NCBI GenBank assembly: GCA_022606135.1
Contig: JABYQN010000010.1
Span: forward strand, 620,001-684,000
Direction: 5' to 3'
From: Fomes fomentarius
Lineage: Eukaryota > Basidiomycota > Agaricomycetes > Polyporales > Polyporaceae
DNA: 64,000 nt
Part shown: positions 10,002 through 20,636 of the stretch, piece by piece
Numbering within the stretch: position 1 is the first letter of the stretch
Layout of the letters: every line of letters starts with the position of its first letter
Made by a program: the position numbers and the translations under genes
The notes under the pieces: model-generated
Databases searched by the model: none
What the model saw: the letters and a program-made list of their open reading frames with translations, nothing else
Told to the model about the DNA's origin: nothing

Positions 10002-12844
10002 ATGTCCAACCAGACTCCCCAACCACCGCCCAATCAGCCTGCCCCACCGCGGACTCCAACACCGTCTGAGCCGTCGTTCCAGACACCGGACTTACTGCTA
10101 GAGGACTCTCCCATCAAGAAGAGTTCTCGTGCCACGAAGACCGCAGCCGTTCCTCGCCCACTCGTCAAGCAGATCAGAACTGGACTCCGTCTCACCATGG
10201 CCGACAAAGCCGTGCTCGTCCCCGTGTCACGCATGATGGAAAAGTTTGTTCCTGCTCCTACCGACGTGGTTGAACCCACCGACGATGCTTTCTTCGCCAT
10301 CGATTTCACCGCAGTGCCAGACAAAGGTGTGGAAGCCTTGATGTACCACCCATTGGTATGTACGACCGTACTTCTCTCTGTGGACTCATTGCTGATACTA
10401 CTAACCAGGCGAACGGCATGAATGATTCCGGCCTCGCCCCTGGTTTCAAGTTCGTTGTCACCCCCCGAAACCCAGACCCCGCGGACAAGACTCATCAACG
10501 AGACGACGTGGCGATGTACTTGGCTGACGAAGTACCTTCCGCCACCGGCCACACGAAGTGGAGCTCCATTGAGCTTTCAGTTGAGATCAAGCCCGAGCCC
10601 GTCCAAGACGATCCCTTTGACGAGAGTGCACCGGGCTACCAGCCCGCCGCGCTGAAGCGCCAGGAGGTGCTTGGCCAGCTCCAGTCCTACGCTGCTCTCA
10701 TCTTCGACAAGCAGCATCGCACCCACCATTTCTCAATCATCTTCTTTGGCACCATGGCCCGCATCATTCGTTGGGATCGATCAGGCATAGTCTTCACCGA
10801 GAAGTTCAACTACAAGCAGAACTCAGCTCTGCTCGGTCGCTTCCTATGGCGCTTTGCTCGGCTCACTCCTGAGGCACGCGGCCGTGATCGCACTGCTGTT
10901 CCTGTCGTCAAAGGCAGCGACGAGTACAATCTCATGGTCCAAAGAGCCAAGACCCCGCGCACAGTGAAGGTGGCCAAGGGAGTCACTGCGGTGGTGGGAG
11001 AGCATGCCCGCCTTCTCTTCGAGTCCTCTCTCGTCGGAAATTCCACCTGGTGGAAGCTCAAGATAGGCGACCGTCATTTCCTTGTTGGCGCCCCTCACTT
11101 CATCGACTCGGGCCACGCTCTTGCTGGCCGCGCCACTCGTGGTTACGTTGCGATCGATCTTGAGGCCAAAGATGGACCGTTCGTATATCTGAAGGATTGC
11201 TGGCGAGTCGAGCACGATCGCATACAACGCGAAGGAGATACCCTCAAGTACCTCAACGATGGGAAGGTTACGAACATCCCGACGTTCGTGTGTCACGATG
11301 ACATCGAAGACCAGAGAACGGAGACCCAGGACGTGTGGAAGGAGCAGCGTTCCGGTGGCAGCTCTACAGTACCATGTCCTCTGAAGACTTATCGACACTA
11401 CCGAATGGTGGTCAAGGAAGTCTGTTTGCCTATGAAGGACTTCCGCTCCGGCCGCGAGCTCATAGGCCTGCTTATCATGTGCATGCTTGGTGGGTAACAG
11501 TTCAGTATCCGCGCGGTCTACTCTATCTAACTGCGCTCGTCGTTCAAGCGCATCATGGTGCATATGAGAAAGGCATCCTTCACAGAGACATCAGTGATGG
11601 CAACGTTCTCATATTGCCTATGGAGACTATCGGACCGGATGGGAAAGTGACGGTCTCTCGCATCGGCATTCTCGCCGACTGGGAGCTGTCGAAGCGGGTA
11701 GATGATCACGACATTCCTAGACAGCCAGATCGTACGGTATGCAACCGATCTCTCTCGTATCCTTGATTGTAATTTGACTTTCTCTGGCATGCAATAGGGG
11801 ACCTGGCAGTTCTTGGCCGCTCATGTTCTGAAAAACCTACGGAAGAAGATCCTTCTCGAGGACGAGATGGAGTCTTGGCTCCATTTACTCCTCTATTTTG
11901 CCCTCCGATACCTGCCACACAACTGCGACGACGTCGGCTCATTCATCAGCGACTACTTCGATGGATATGTCGAACGCAACGGGCAATACTCTTGTGGTAG
12001 GACGAAGTGGTCATCGGTGGTTGAAGGAGTGATTGATACCGATGGCAATGGGCCGCTCAAGTTCTTCCGTTCTCCTCCGCCACTTCCTCCTGCACCCTCT
12101 CGTACCGTCGTTAACCTCCATCCGCCCGCCGTCGGCTCCAATACCAAGGCGACCTCGTCTACCACTCCGAATGAGAGTGACGCATCCTCCACCACGCAGA
12201 CTCAGATTCAGAACCCTCCAGCATTGCTATCAAAGAACCGCACGGGATCTTCGAGCATTGAGACGTCTCAGGCCGACAAGGCCGCAGCCTTCCAGAATGA
12301 TCCCAAGAATGAACATCCGATCACCATGATCATCAACGAGATGTTGCAAGCCGTCCGTGCATATTACGCGCTCTGCAAGGAGGCCGCGCTGACTGTACCC
12401 CCGCCGCAAAGCGCTCCTGAAGACAAGCCTTTGCCACCTGCAAACGAGCCTTTGCCACCTGTGCAAGAAGTGGACAAGCAAGAACCACCCAACCTCATAG
12501 GCTTTCTCGTACAGAAATTCGACGTTGTCCCGACAGTGGCGAACCCTGAGGCAAATGCTCAGCCGTTGTCAGCCGAGGATCGGCTGAAGTACGAGCGTCT
12601 TGCCAAAAAGCTTCAGAGCCACAAGGCCATCATTCAGGTCTTTGGGCAATACTACGCCATCAGAGAGCTATGGCCGACTGGAGACAAGCAAGTCGATCAG
12701 CTTCCCGAGGAATACCGTCCCGACAGGGCGTATTCCGGTGTCAAGCGACTCTCTGAAACAGCCCTTGAGCAGCCTCTGGCCAAGCGTCGCAGTGTCCGTT
12801 CAGTGCAGGTCTCTTCAGGCTTATCAGTAGGGAACGTAGAGTGA
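10002..12844 (+). CDS. FunK1-type fungal protein kinase
   Basis: Four exons join cleanly: 10002-10355, 10409-11489, 11549-11736 and 11798-12844, giving 889 residues with GT-AG introns of 53-61 nt. The catalytic loop ILHRDISDGN (His490-Asp492, Asn497) and the DFG-equivalent ADWELS (about 521-526) are visible. A GTWQF motif follows, as in the FunK1 (Pkinase_fungal) family expanded in mushroom-forming fungi. The N-terminus is Pro-rich and probably disordered. After the kinase core comes a Pro/Ser/Thr-rich linker with a repeated LPPANEPLPP-like unit, then a charged C-terminus ending in a basic LAKRRS stretch. Substrates are not known from sequence. The intron before the catalytic loop falls within the codon of Ala479. 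The ATG is the first in frame after a pyrimidine-rich leader. Confidence 0.9.
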
Positions 12845-12945
12845 CTACTTTAAGCTGTCTGTAGTTGTGCTATATATATATCTGTCCGACGCCGGTTTTT
12901 GCCACAGAGCAGTCAAAAGGTGCTCCTAGGACTGAAGCCACTTGT

Positions 12946-13173
12946 GTAAAAAAGTCGACAAAAGACGATGGACGAATCGGAACTAGATGGAGTCGAAGCG
13001 CACAGTCGCTCGGGGCCGCCAAGGGCGACTCACACATTCAATATTGCCCTGTATGGCAATTCTGAGAATACGATGAGGGCGCTGCGGTTCCACTGCCTCT
13101 GGCGACTGTGCGCTTCGACTCCATCTACTTAGTTCCGATTCGTCTGACCCATCGTCTTCGTCGACTTTTTTAC
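12946..13173. repeat. Inverted duplication flanking the SDO1 promoter region
   Basis: The left arm 12946-13009 (starting GTAAAAAAGTCGAC) is an inverted copy of the right arm 13102-13173 (ending GTCGACTTTTTTAC). They share about 60 matching bases, interrupted by two short indels in the right arm. The loop is about 92 bp. The right arm ends only 29 bp before the SDO1 start codon, so it lies in that gene's promoter or leader, and the left arm is its mirror copy. Confidence 0.85.
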
Positions 13174-13202
13174 ATCACCCTCACACCCTCACAACGTCCA
13201 CG

Positions 13203-14167
13203 ATGGTCATCCAGCAGCCCAGCACTCAGATCAAGTGTGGTCTCTTCACTTCGCTGTACTCGCGAGCCGCCTGACAAGTGCTCACTCCAGACTGACAAAT
13301 GTCTCCGTCGTGCGCCTCAAGAAGGGCGGCAAGCGTTTCGAGATCGCATGTTATAAGAACAAGGTGCAGGAGTGGCGGAATGGCGTCGAATCCGATATCG
13401 ATGAGGTACTCCAAATCGCCAATGTTTTCGTGAATGTCTCGAAAGGAGAGGTCGCGAAAAGCCAGGACCTGCAGAAGTCGTTCGGGACGACGGACAGAGA
13501 TACGATCGTCAAGGAGGTACGTACTTCCACTCTGTTGTTGTATGGCGCGGGATTCTGAGATATGGCTGGATTTTGAAGAAGGGAGAGCTCCAGGTTGGCG
13601 ACAAGGAACGTGAACAAGATCTGTCATCTGTCCGCCGCGAAATCGCCACACTTGTCGCGGAGAAGTGTGTAGACCCCACAACACAACGTCCATACCCTGT
13701 CGGCGTAATTGAGAAGGCTATGACCGAGGCAGGATTTAGCGTGAAGCCAGGAAAGACCGCGAAGTCACAGGCGCGTTCCTCGCCAACTTTCGGCTCGCAT
13801 CTCAGGCTAACAACACTACAGGTGTCAGAATGCATAAAGCTCCTCCAGACAGAGTCGAAACTTCCCATCCAACGCGCAAGGATGCGGGTCAAGGTATCGA
13901 TTCCTACTGCCAACGTCGAGAAGCTTCGGACGAAGATTCTGGAGAGCGCAGAGACCGTGGAGAAGGATGACCAGGGTTCTGACGACTGGGAGACGGTGAG
14001 CATACATAGTGTTCCCCGTATAGGAGCCGTTACTGACTAAGCATGAAATGTAGGTCATGCTCATAGACCCCGGCCAGTTCCGCGTCATCAACGAGCTCCT
14101 GCAGAAGGAGTGCAAGGGCCGCGGCAGGCTAGAAACCTTGACCTTTGCCGCCACGGCGGGGAGCTAA
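13203..14167 (+). CDS. SDO1: Ribosome maturation protein SDO1/SBDS
   Basis: The product matches the SBDS family throughout: an N-terminal FYSH domain ([11 protein letters not shown], then [21 protein letters not shown]), the segment [20 protein letters not shown], and [11 protein letters not shown] in the middle domain. SDO1 works with the GTPase EFL1 to release eIF6/Tif6 from pre-60S subunits in the cytoplasm. Exons are 13203-13234, 13291-13516, 13579-13770, 13822-13995 and 14054-14167, giving 245 residues, close to the usual 250. Two splice sites are odd. Intron 2 has GG where the expected acceptor AG should be (before 13570), so the nearest in-frame AG (13577-13578) drops Ile-Leu-Lys. Intron 3 (13771-13821) is a 51-nt GC-AG intron without an in-frame stop. 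Confidence 0.93.
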
Positions 14168-15288
14168 ACGCATCGCATACGCGCAAAGAGATGGTTTAGT
14201 TGGTCAAATGTGGACATGTACTGCTATGTACTTGTATCGATCTGTCGGAACTCATCGCTGTCGAATTGAGATCATGTAGCTTATGGAGGACTTGCATTCC
14301 CTGACCACCGACAGGACCATGCCGCGACACCCGCTCCGGAAGTGCAACCAATATTATGGTCTACAACGCATCCCGCTGTAAGTGTCCCATTGCCTGATCA
14401 TCTTCAGGCTACTAAGTAAATGCCCTCGTTTATCAGGACTCTCAGAGCTGTCATTCCTATCATGCTCAAGGGTGTGATCCCGCGTCGACATCGTGCCGGA
14501 GTTGAGAGCAGGATTGTTGGTCCTATCGAAGAGTTCCGGGGCCCCATCTGTGCTCAGAACGTACCAAGCTTGTGGAATATAACCACTTCAACAACTCATC
14601 AACTCCCTGACCGAAGGAGAAGACCCTGCACGGTGAGAAGAACTTGTCCAAGGTAGTGCATACAGCTACTCTTGCCCGCTCCAGTCATCGCATCTGTACA
14701 TGTATAGTCGGAACAAGACTTTGAGATTGTCTCCATCGAGTACGATTTCAACAAACACAACGATGAAGAACGAGCTGCCGCGATCTCTCATGCAGGCTAC
14801 GCAGTTCATTGACCCGATACTACTATATCCTTGCCCTCCAACTGACATTTCATGTCTCTGTCTTACTGCAGCGCGCATGGTCCAAGCCAACTGTGTCGCG
14901 TCAGGCGGAGCTCCCGCTCTCTCCGGAGAGCGGGGGTTATACATATCATGGTGCGTCATCCTCCTGGTTCTTCAGGAAAGCGCCACAGCTCTCCCTCAAC
15001 TGACGCTTTGGTTCTGGACTACGTGCCCTCGTTTTCAAGAACTCACCCTTGTTAGTGCTACAATGATCAAGGGTGTGGCTTTGACCGGAGACCACATCCG
15101 CGTCGACCGCATGTGCCTCAGGGTGGTTGGTCTTTGCGTTGGGAAGGTATACTGAGGCTCTAACGAGCGTCCACAAAGTATATAAAAGCACATTGCTTCG
15201 TGTTCTTGCTCACCACTTCGCAGCTTTTACATTCGTTTCAGTGACAGCCTAGAACATCACGATCTTCTCGCACCATCATTCCAAACAC
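14168..15288. other. Intergenic region with two diverged copies of a short motif
   Basis: No intact gene is visible. Around 14419-14500 and 15028-15110 two stretches resemble each other (TGCCCTCGTTT..., then ATG(C/A)T(C/T)AAGGGTGTG, then CGCGTCGAC), as if a small gene had been duplicated and had decayed. A frame at about 14709-14810 (SEQDFEIVSIEYDFNKH) also looks like a gene fragment. I could not assemble a product from them. Confidence 0.35.
15180..15189 (+). promoter_or_regulatory. TATA box of the small Cys-rich protein gene
   Basis: TATATAAAAG lies 100 bp before the start codon at 15289, a spacing compatible with a short leader. Confidence 0.55.
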
Positions 15289-15599
15289 ATGGCCAATACC
15301 CATCACTGGTGCGTCTCCTGCGTCGGCGTCATCCTTTGCTATGTGAGACTGACCGCCCCGGACGTTGCAGCGACGTCTGCGGCCGCATGAAAGGTCGTAT
15401 GTGCTTCAAGAAGGAACACATAATGCGCTGTCCCACGCACAAGGATTCAACCGTCACGCGCGGTAAAGAGTGCATCGCATGCATCGCAGAGGAGAAGCGC
15501 GAGGAAGCCGCACGCATTGCTGCCGCGAACGCTGCTAGAGAGGCTGTTGAAAAGGATCAGTCTGAGGATAAGGACACGAAGACAAAGAGGAGAAAGTGA
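15289..15599 (+). CDS. Small Cys/His-rich hypothetical protein (82 aa)
   Basis: Two exons (15289-15308 and 15371-15599) join in the Cys codon of HHCDVC and give 82 residues. The first half has HHCDVC, a further MC, HIMRCPTH and ECIACI, consistent with one or two zinc-binding sites. The second half is a Lys/Glu/Ala-rich helix ending in a basic tail (KTKRRK). I recall similar short fungal hypothetical proteins with this Cys spacing but know no function for them. The 62-nt intron has a normal GTGCGT donor and GCAG acceptor. The gene is only about 160 bp upstream of the APH-like kinase, on the same strand. Confidence 0.65.
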
Positions 15600-15702
15600 C
15601 ACGATGCTTGCGGTTTCGTACGAACGTATGCTTTGTCCATCCTTGGGCTGTGGCCAACGTGGTCACGCTTGAGCTTAGCCTCCGCCACTCGGGAGATGTA
15701 CA

Positions 15703-15709
15703 TATAAAG
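15703..15709 (+). promoter_or_regulatory. TATA box of the APH-like kinase gene
   Basis: TATAAAG occurs 55 bp before the start codon at 15758. The broken paralog has a comparable A-rich CATAAAAG about 50 bp before its own start (18182-18189), which supports a shared promoter layout. Confidence 0.5.
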
Positions 15710-15757
15710 GAACGCTGTCTTCTTAGGCACTCCTTTGGATCGCCCACTGCTCCTGCA

Positions 15758-17090
15758 ATGACTGCTTCAGCCTCGTCTCACGCCGCTAGCTCCGTCTCGG
15801 AATGCGAAAGCTGTGCAGACACATTGATTCGCAGCCTGGACATTAATCTCGTTGCATTCCTTGCTATGAAGACTCGCCGTGCTGTTTTCCCAGATGCCCT
15901 CTCGCCTGATCTCACATGCACCGTTGTGTACCCTCCGATGCGCGGTGCATACAACGTCATCTATCAAGTCAACTTCTCCGACGGTCTCTCGTGGGTTGTA
16001 CGCGTCCCTCTGATCCCTTGGAACGCCTTCCGCGCACGCACCATGCACCACGACATGGTCGCACTGCACTACATTCTCGACCACACCTCTCTACCCATCC
16101 CCAAAGTGCACGCATACGACTGTGGGACGGACAACATCCTCGAACACCCATACATCATCATGGACTACGTCCACGGCACGCGGCTCATCGACGTCTGGAA
16201 CGAGCCCTCCTGGTGGACGGGAGAACGCACCAAGCAGCGCACGCTCAGTTCCATCGCCCGACATATGGTCGAGCTCTCAACGCTCGAGTTCGACAAGATC
16301 GGCTGCCTCGACATCGCACCTGACGGGTCATACAAAGTTGTCCCATTCCTCTCGCCATTCATCGAAGACCTGGAGGTCGAGCCGCCCGAAGGCGGGTTTG
16401 GCCCTTTCGCGACCACCTACGCGTACCTCTTCGGCCTGCTAGATGCGCGGCTGCGCGAGAGCCCGCATGGAGAGACCCCGGCGTACAAGATGCTGCGTCT
16501 GTTCATAGGCAGTCTGCCCGACATGCAGTACGACAGCGCGCCTTTCACGCTGTCCCTGCCCGATTTCGACTCTCAAAACATCATCGTGGACGACTCTGGC
16601 GACGTCGCGGCGTTCATCGACTGGGACTGGGTCTCCACGCAGCCGCGACAACTTGGCGCGCTCACCTACCCGGCGTGGCTCACCATCGACTGGGACCCGT
16701 TCGCATACGACAGCCACAAAGACCTCGTCCCGCACTACGACTCTCAGGCGGAGCTGCACAAGTACCGGAAGATGTACGTGCACGCTATAGACGAATTCTC
16801 CGGGGGCAGACTTGGAGAAGTCGTGCGGAACTCGCATGTGGTGGCCGTGCTGGCGAACGCGCTGCACTCGGTCGCGTCGATGTTCCATATCGTCTGCCAT
16901 GTGGGCGAGTATGTCTTTGGGGACCGGGATCTGGTGTTTCGGGCGTTCGACTGCATGGAAGGAAGTGTTTGGCAGAAGTTGGGCGAGCGGGAGATTGCGC
17001 AGATTGAAGGTGAGTTTCAAGCCGTTTGCAACATGGGGGCAAAGCTGACTGTTTGAATCAGTCGAACCGTCCAGAGTCAAGACAGTATAG
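15758..17090 (+). CDS. APH-family phosphotransferase (aminoglycoside phosphotransferase-like kinase)
   Basis: Exons 15758-17009 and 17062-17090 give 426 residues. The fold is the APH kinase-like domain (PF01636 type): an N-lobe with WVVRVPL, a linker with PYIIMDYVHGTRL, and the catalytic segment LPDFDSQNII (Asp269, Asn274), followed by AAFIDWD (Asp288) as the metal-binding Asp. In classical APH enzymes a His precedes the catalytic Asp by two positions; here it is Leu. The substrate is not predictable, because fungal members are mostly uncharacterised and need not act on antibiotics. The terminal intron just before the 10-codon last exon also occurs at the same place in the downstream paralog, supporting a local duplication. 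Confidence 0.85.
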
Positions 17091-17865
17091 ATGGCTGAGA
17101 ATCTTCTTTGGGAGGTGAACGTAGTGATCGTACTGAGTTAGGAGTCGCTGAAGTCCAAGGCTGCTGAGTCTACGACCCGACGCTGACTAGTGACTAGTGA
17201 GTCTGAACTGCCGCGTTTGAGTTCAGTCGCGTTACATCACCTAGCACTTGTGTCCTTGTAGCACTTTGGTGTCTGTTATATCTTTTTTGTGATGGCGTAT
17301 TGCGTGTAATAAGATGAATTTGATGTACAGTAGCTTGGTGGGAACAGATGAAGCACAAAGGGCACTTGAAGTTGAAGCGCACGGCCGCTCGACTTCCAGC
17401 TTCATGTTCCATGGAGCGCTCAAACTACTATCGATCAGAATTCTTCCAATAGTCCGAGTCCTTTTCTTGCCAAGAACTGGTCATACGTGTGGCCAAATGA
17501 TCCTACATGCACCAGCTACGAGCCTGAAGAAGCGTGTCTTCTTAATCGGTCTCACGAACGGTCTTCGACTCCCTTAGAGATTCACAAACGTCTTTTCTAC
17601 GCAAGCTTCGAGTACTACCGCCGTGTCGTCCAGCATGTCGACACGACGGGCTTCATGGCGAATCGTATCCCTAACAGCTGAATAGAAGCGTGTATTCAGA
17701 GTACAACTCAAGACCGTGACTTGAACGGCGCCGCCTACTACATTAAGATGCAAAGCAACGGAGTGACGCGGCCTTGCTGCGTGGGGCTTCATTTGCGAGT
17801 CAAAGCGTGGTAAAGCAAGCCAACGATCTCAAGAGCAAAAATGTATCACAACAAGAATGCGTACC
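17091..17865. other. Intergenic region with a possible gene remnant
   Basis: A 64-codon open frame at 17487-17681 (+) has protein-like composition (RLFYASFEYYRRVVQHVDTT) and may be a leftover exon of an unidentified gene. No flanking exons were found. Nothing else is recognisable here. Confidence 0.3.
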
Positions 17866-18114
17866 TTCACTGGAACGGACGCATCCTTTCCTCCACCCAG
17901 AAACCTTGGAGAAACGATGAGCTTGCTCAGTTTCGCAAGGTTCGGTGGGTTAGGTTTACAGACATAGGTAAGCCTGATTTACCTGCCCTGGAAAGGCGTG
18001 GGAGGGCTATTTTCGCAGGTCTAAGGGGTTTATCTCACCGCGTGAAAATTTTTATTTTTGTTTTCTATTTCCCATCCTTTTCCTGACCTCGCAAAGGATG
18101 CGATCTTTGCAGTG
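17866..18114 (+). repeat. Dispersed repeat copy 1 (exon-intron-like, 249 bp)
   Basis: This stretch is clearly similar to 57596-57823, with long runs such as GAAACGATGAGCTTGCTCAG shared. The first part can encode [22 protein letters not shown] in one open frame, followed by GGTAAG and, after a T-rich tract, TTTGCAG. It therefore looks like a copied gene piece with its intron rather than a processed copy. No target duplication was found. Confidence 0.75.
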
Positions 18115-18234
18115 AGCTTAAGCTTGTGGTAGTCGACATCGACAATGAGTTAGGCAAGGCCACCGCCACTCATACAAAAAACATAAAAGAGTGACGACTC
18201 TTGGCTTTCAATCCCCCACAACTCATCTTCCGGC

Positions 18235-20460
18235 ATGACTGCGCATGCCTCAGTGTCTCGCCCCACTACTAGATCCGTCTCTGCGGCCACACTCGTTCGT
18301 AGCTTGGATATCGACCTTATTGCATCCCTTGCTCTCAGCACACGCCATCGTGCTGTCTTGCAGGACGAAGCCAGGACCCCCGACATATCACCAAAATCCC
18401 TGAGCCTGGCCGCCAAAATTTGGCCCCGAATGTCCGGAAAAAATGTCCCAATTTTGGCCTCCAGACGTCCGGATTGCCTCAGGCCGCCCGCCTTCGGCGG
18501 AGATAGTGTCCGGATGGTGGCAAGAGGCCTCTTAGGGGGTCAACTACGTCCGGATGGGCGAGATCAGGCGTCACAAAACGCGTAAATTGTCCGGGCGAGC
18601 TCACAAAACACTCCCAAGAGCTCTCAAGCCCAACTACACACTGTTAGATACATAAAACACACACCCCGTACACTACAAGTCCTTCTCCGCATCCTTCGTG
18701 TTCCTGCATGCCTTCGCGAGAGGCTATAGGATTAAATTGTTTTTGAGGGCACTGGGATAATTTATCACACTCCTTTGTGTCAGATTGAATTCACCCGGTG
18801 CCAGTGGCGGCTGTCACTGGCACTGACTCCAATTTTGGGAACCTTTAAACCTCTCGAGCAACAACTTTACAAGTGTATGCAGAGTGTGCAAATGAAAAAT
18901 ACTGGAAGCTATAGAATACACGTTGAGTACTAGTTCCTGGCACTTCGCCCTTCGTCGAGTATGTTCGGACATGTATGTCACATGCATGTCACACGGTAAC
19001 GCCCACCCATAGTCGCGCCTGGCAGGCGACCGTCCTCATGTCCTCACAGTACAATGCGGGCCGGAAACCGGAGGGAGTACCGGTGGGTGGTCGGGCAGGA
19101 TCAGGCCTTCCTAGTCAGGTGCTGACCGTGTCCGGATCATGAGATGGGGGCTTGGCCGAAAATCTTGGCCAAATGTCCGGACATTCGCTAGGCATAGGGG
19201 GTCCGGCCGGTCAAAAGTGTCCGGAAATCGGCTCAGGGATTTTGGTGATATGTCGGGGGTCCTACGAAGCCCCATTAGATCTTACATGTGCCGTCACGCA
19301 TTTCCAGCGTGGTGATTTCAACATCGTATATCGAGTCAACTTCTCCGATGGGGTCTCTTGGGTGGTACGCATCCCATTCAGTCCTTGGAGTGGCTTTCGC
19401 ACACGCGCCATGCACCATGATATGGTTGGGCTGCAATTCATCTCAGAGAACACTTCTCTCCCTGTTCCCCGCATCCATGCATACAGCTGCTGTACGGACA
19501 ACATCCTTCGGCATCCGTACATTATCATGGACTACATACACGGTACATGCCTTGCGGACGTCTGGAACGAGCCCTCATGGTGGACCGGCGCGCGCAGCAA
19601 AGGACGGACGCTGAGGTCGATCGCTCGGCATATGGTTGAACTCTCAAAGTTCGAGTTTGACAAGATTGGATGCCTCGATGTCGCGGATGACGACTCATAC
19701 GAGGTCGTTCCCTTTGTGTCCCCCTTCATCGAGGACCTCGATTTCGAGCCACCCGAGAATGGGTTCGGACCCTTCACTACCACCCATGCCTATCTCCTCG
19801 CACTACACGACGCGCGTGTGCGCGAAAATGGAGGCAGCAATCAAAAGTATGCCATGCTGCGGCTCTTCCTCGGCGGTGTCCCCGATCCGCGGTACGACGG
19901 TGCTCCATTCACCTTGTGCCCACCCGACTTCGACTCCCAGAACATTCTCGTGGACGACTCGGGCGACGTCGTGGCGTTCATCGACTGGGACGGGATCGCG
20001 ACGCAGCCGCGGCAGCTTGGTACGCTGATGTATCCGGCGTGGCTGACCATCGACTGGGACCCAAGGACGTACGACGGCTTGAAGGAGGAGCCGCCCTTTG
20101 ACACCCAGGAGCAGCTGCACACATATCGCGAGATGTACGTGAACACGGTGGACGAGTTCTCTGGGGGCACCCTTGGGGACGTAGTGCGGAACTCGCATGT
20201 GGTGAGCGTCTTGCGGCGCGCCTTGCGCTGGTGGGTGACGATGTCCCATATCGTAGTGCACGTGGGCAAGTACGTGTTCAAGGACAAATATATCGTCTGG
20301 GATCTTTTAGGGAGCATCCGAAATGGCGTTTGGCACAAGCTGGGAGAGTGGGAGATCGCACAGGTCGAAGGTGAGTTCGTTATTGCGGCAACAATCTCGA
20401 GAGTTCAGAGACTGAATGGATGAATCAGCCGAGCCTTCGGGGGTGAAGATGGTCGATTAG
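18235..20460 (+). pseudogene. Second APH-like kinase, interrupted by a hAT-like element
   Basis: The start (18235-18372, beginning MTAHASVSRPTT and including LVRSLDIDLIASLAL) and the remainder (19272-20370 plus a last exon 20429-20460) are paralogous to the gene at 15758. They are separated by 891 bp of inserted DNA plus an 8-bp target duplication, 899 bp in total. Skipping those 899 bp brings both parts into one frame. The kinase motifs are preserved: PPDFDSQNIL, where Pro replaces the usual His as Leu does in the paralog, and FIDWDG. The terminal intron (20371-20428) is also kept. The insertion seems recent, since no other stop is visible. A truncated or chimeric product could start inside the element, because an open frame from 19152 runs through its right end into the kinase. 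Confidence 0.85.
18373..19263. mobile_element. hAT-like non-autonomous DNA transposon (891 bp, 33-bp TIRs, 8-bp TSD)
   Basis: The ends are perfect inverted repeats of 33 bp starting AGGACCCCCGACATATC, flanked by the 8-bp direct repeat ACGAAGCC (18365-18372 and 19264-19271). An 8-bp duplication is typical of the hAT superfamily. There is no transposase ORF, so the copy must be mobilised in trans. GTCCGG motifs cluster near both ends: about 18432, 18477, 18508, 18548 and 18589 on the left, and 19129, 19174, 19201 and 19218 on the right. They resemble subterminal transposase-binding repeats. An internal dyad GTGCCAGT...ACTGGCAC lies near 18800-18825. Confidence 0.9.
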
Positions 20461-20636
20461 AATATATAGGACAGAGAATGGTCTGACGGTGCGGGCTCTA
20501 AAATTGAGGGTGATTGATCAGGATGCGCTGGTATAGTGTATTAGCCGGGAAATAACCAGTGCATGTATGGGGGAGGTCCTATATGTACTTGTTCAATTGA
20601 CTTATCAGCGGAAGACTTTGACCAATACACACACCA

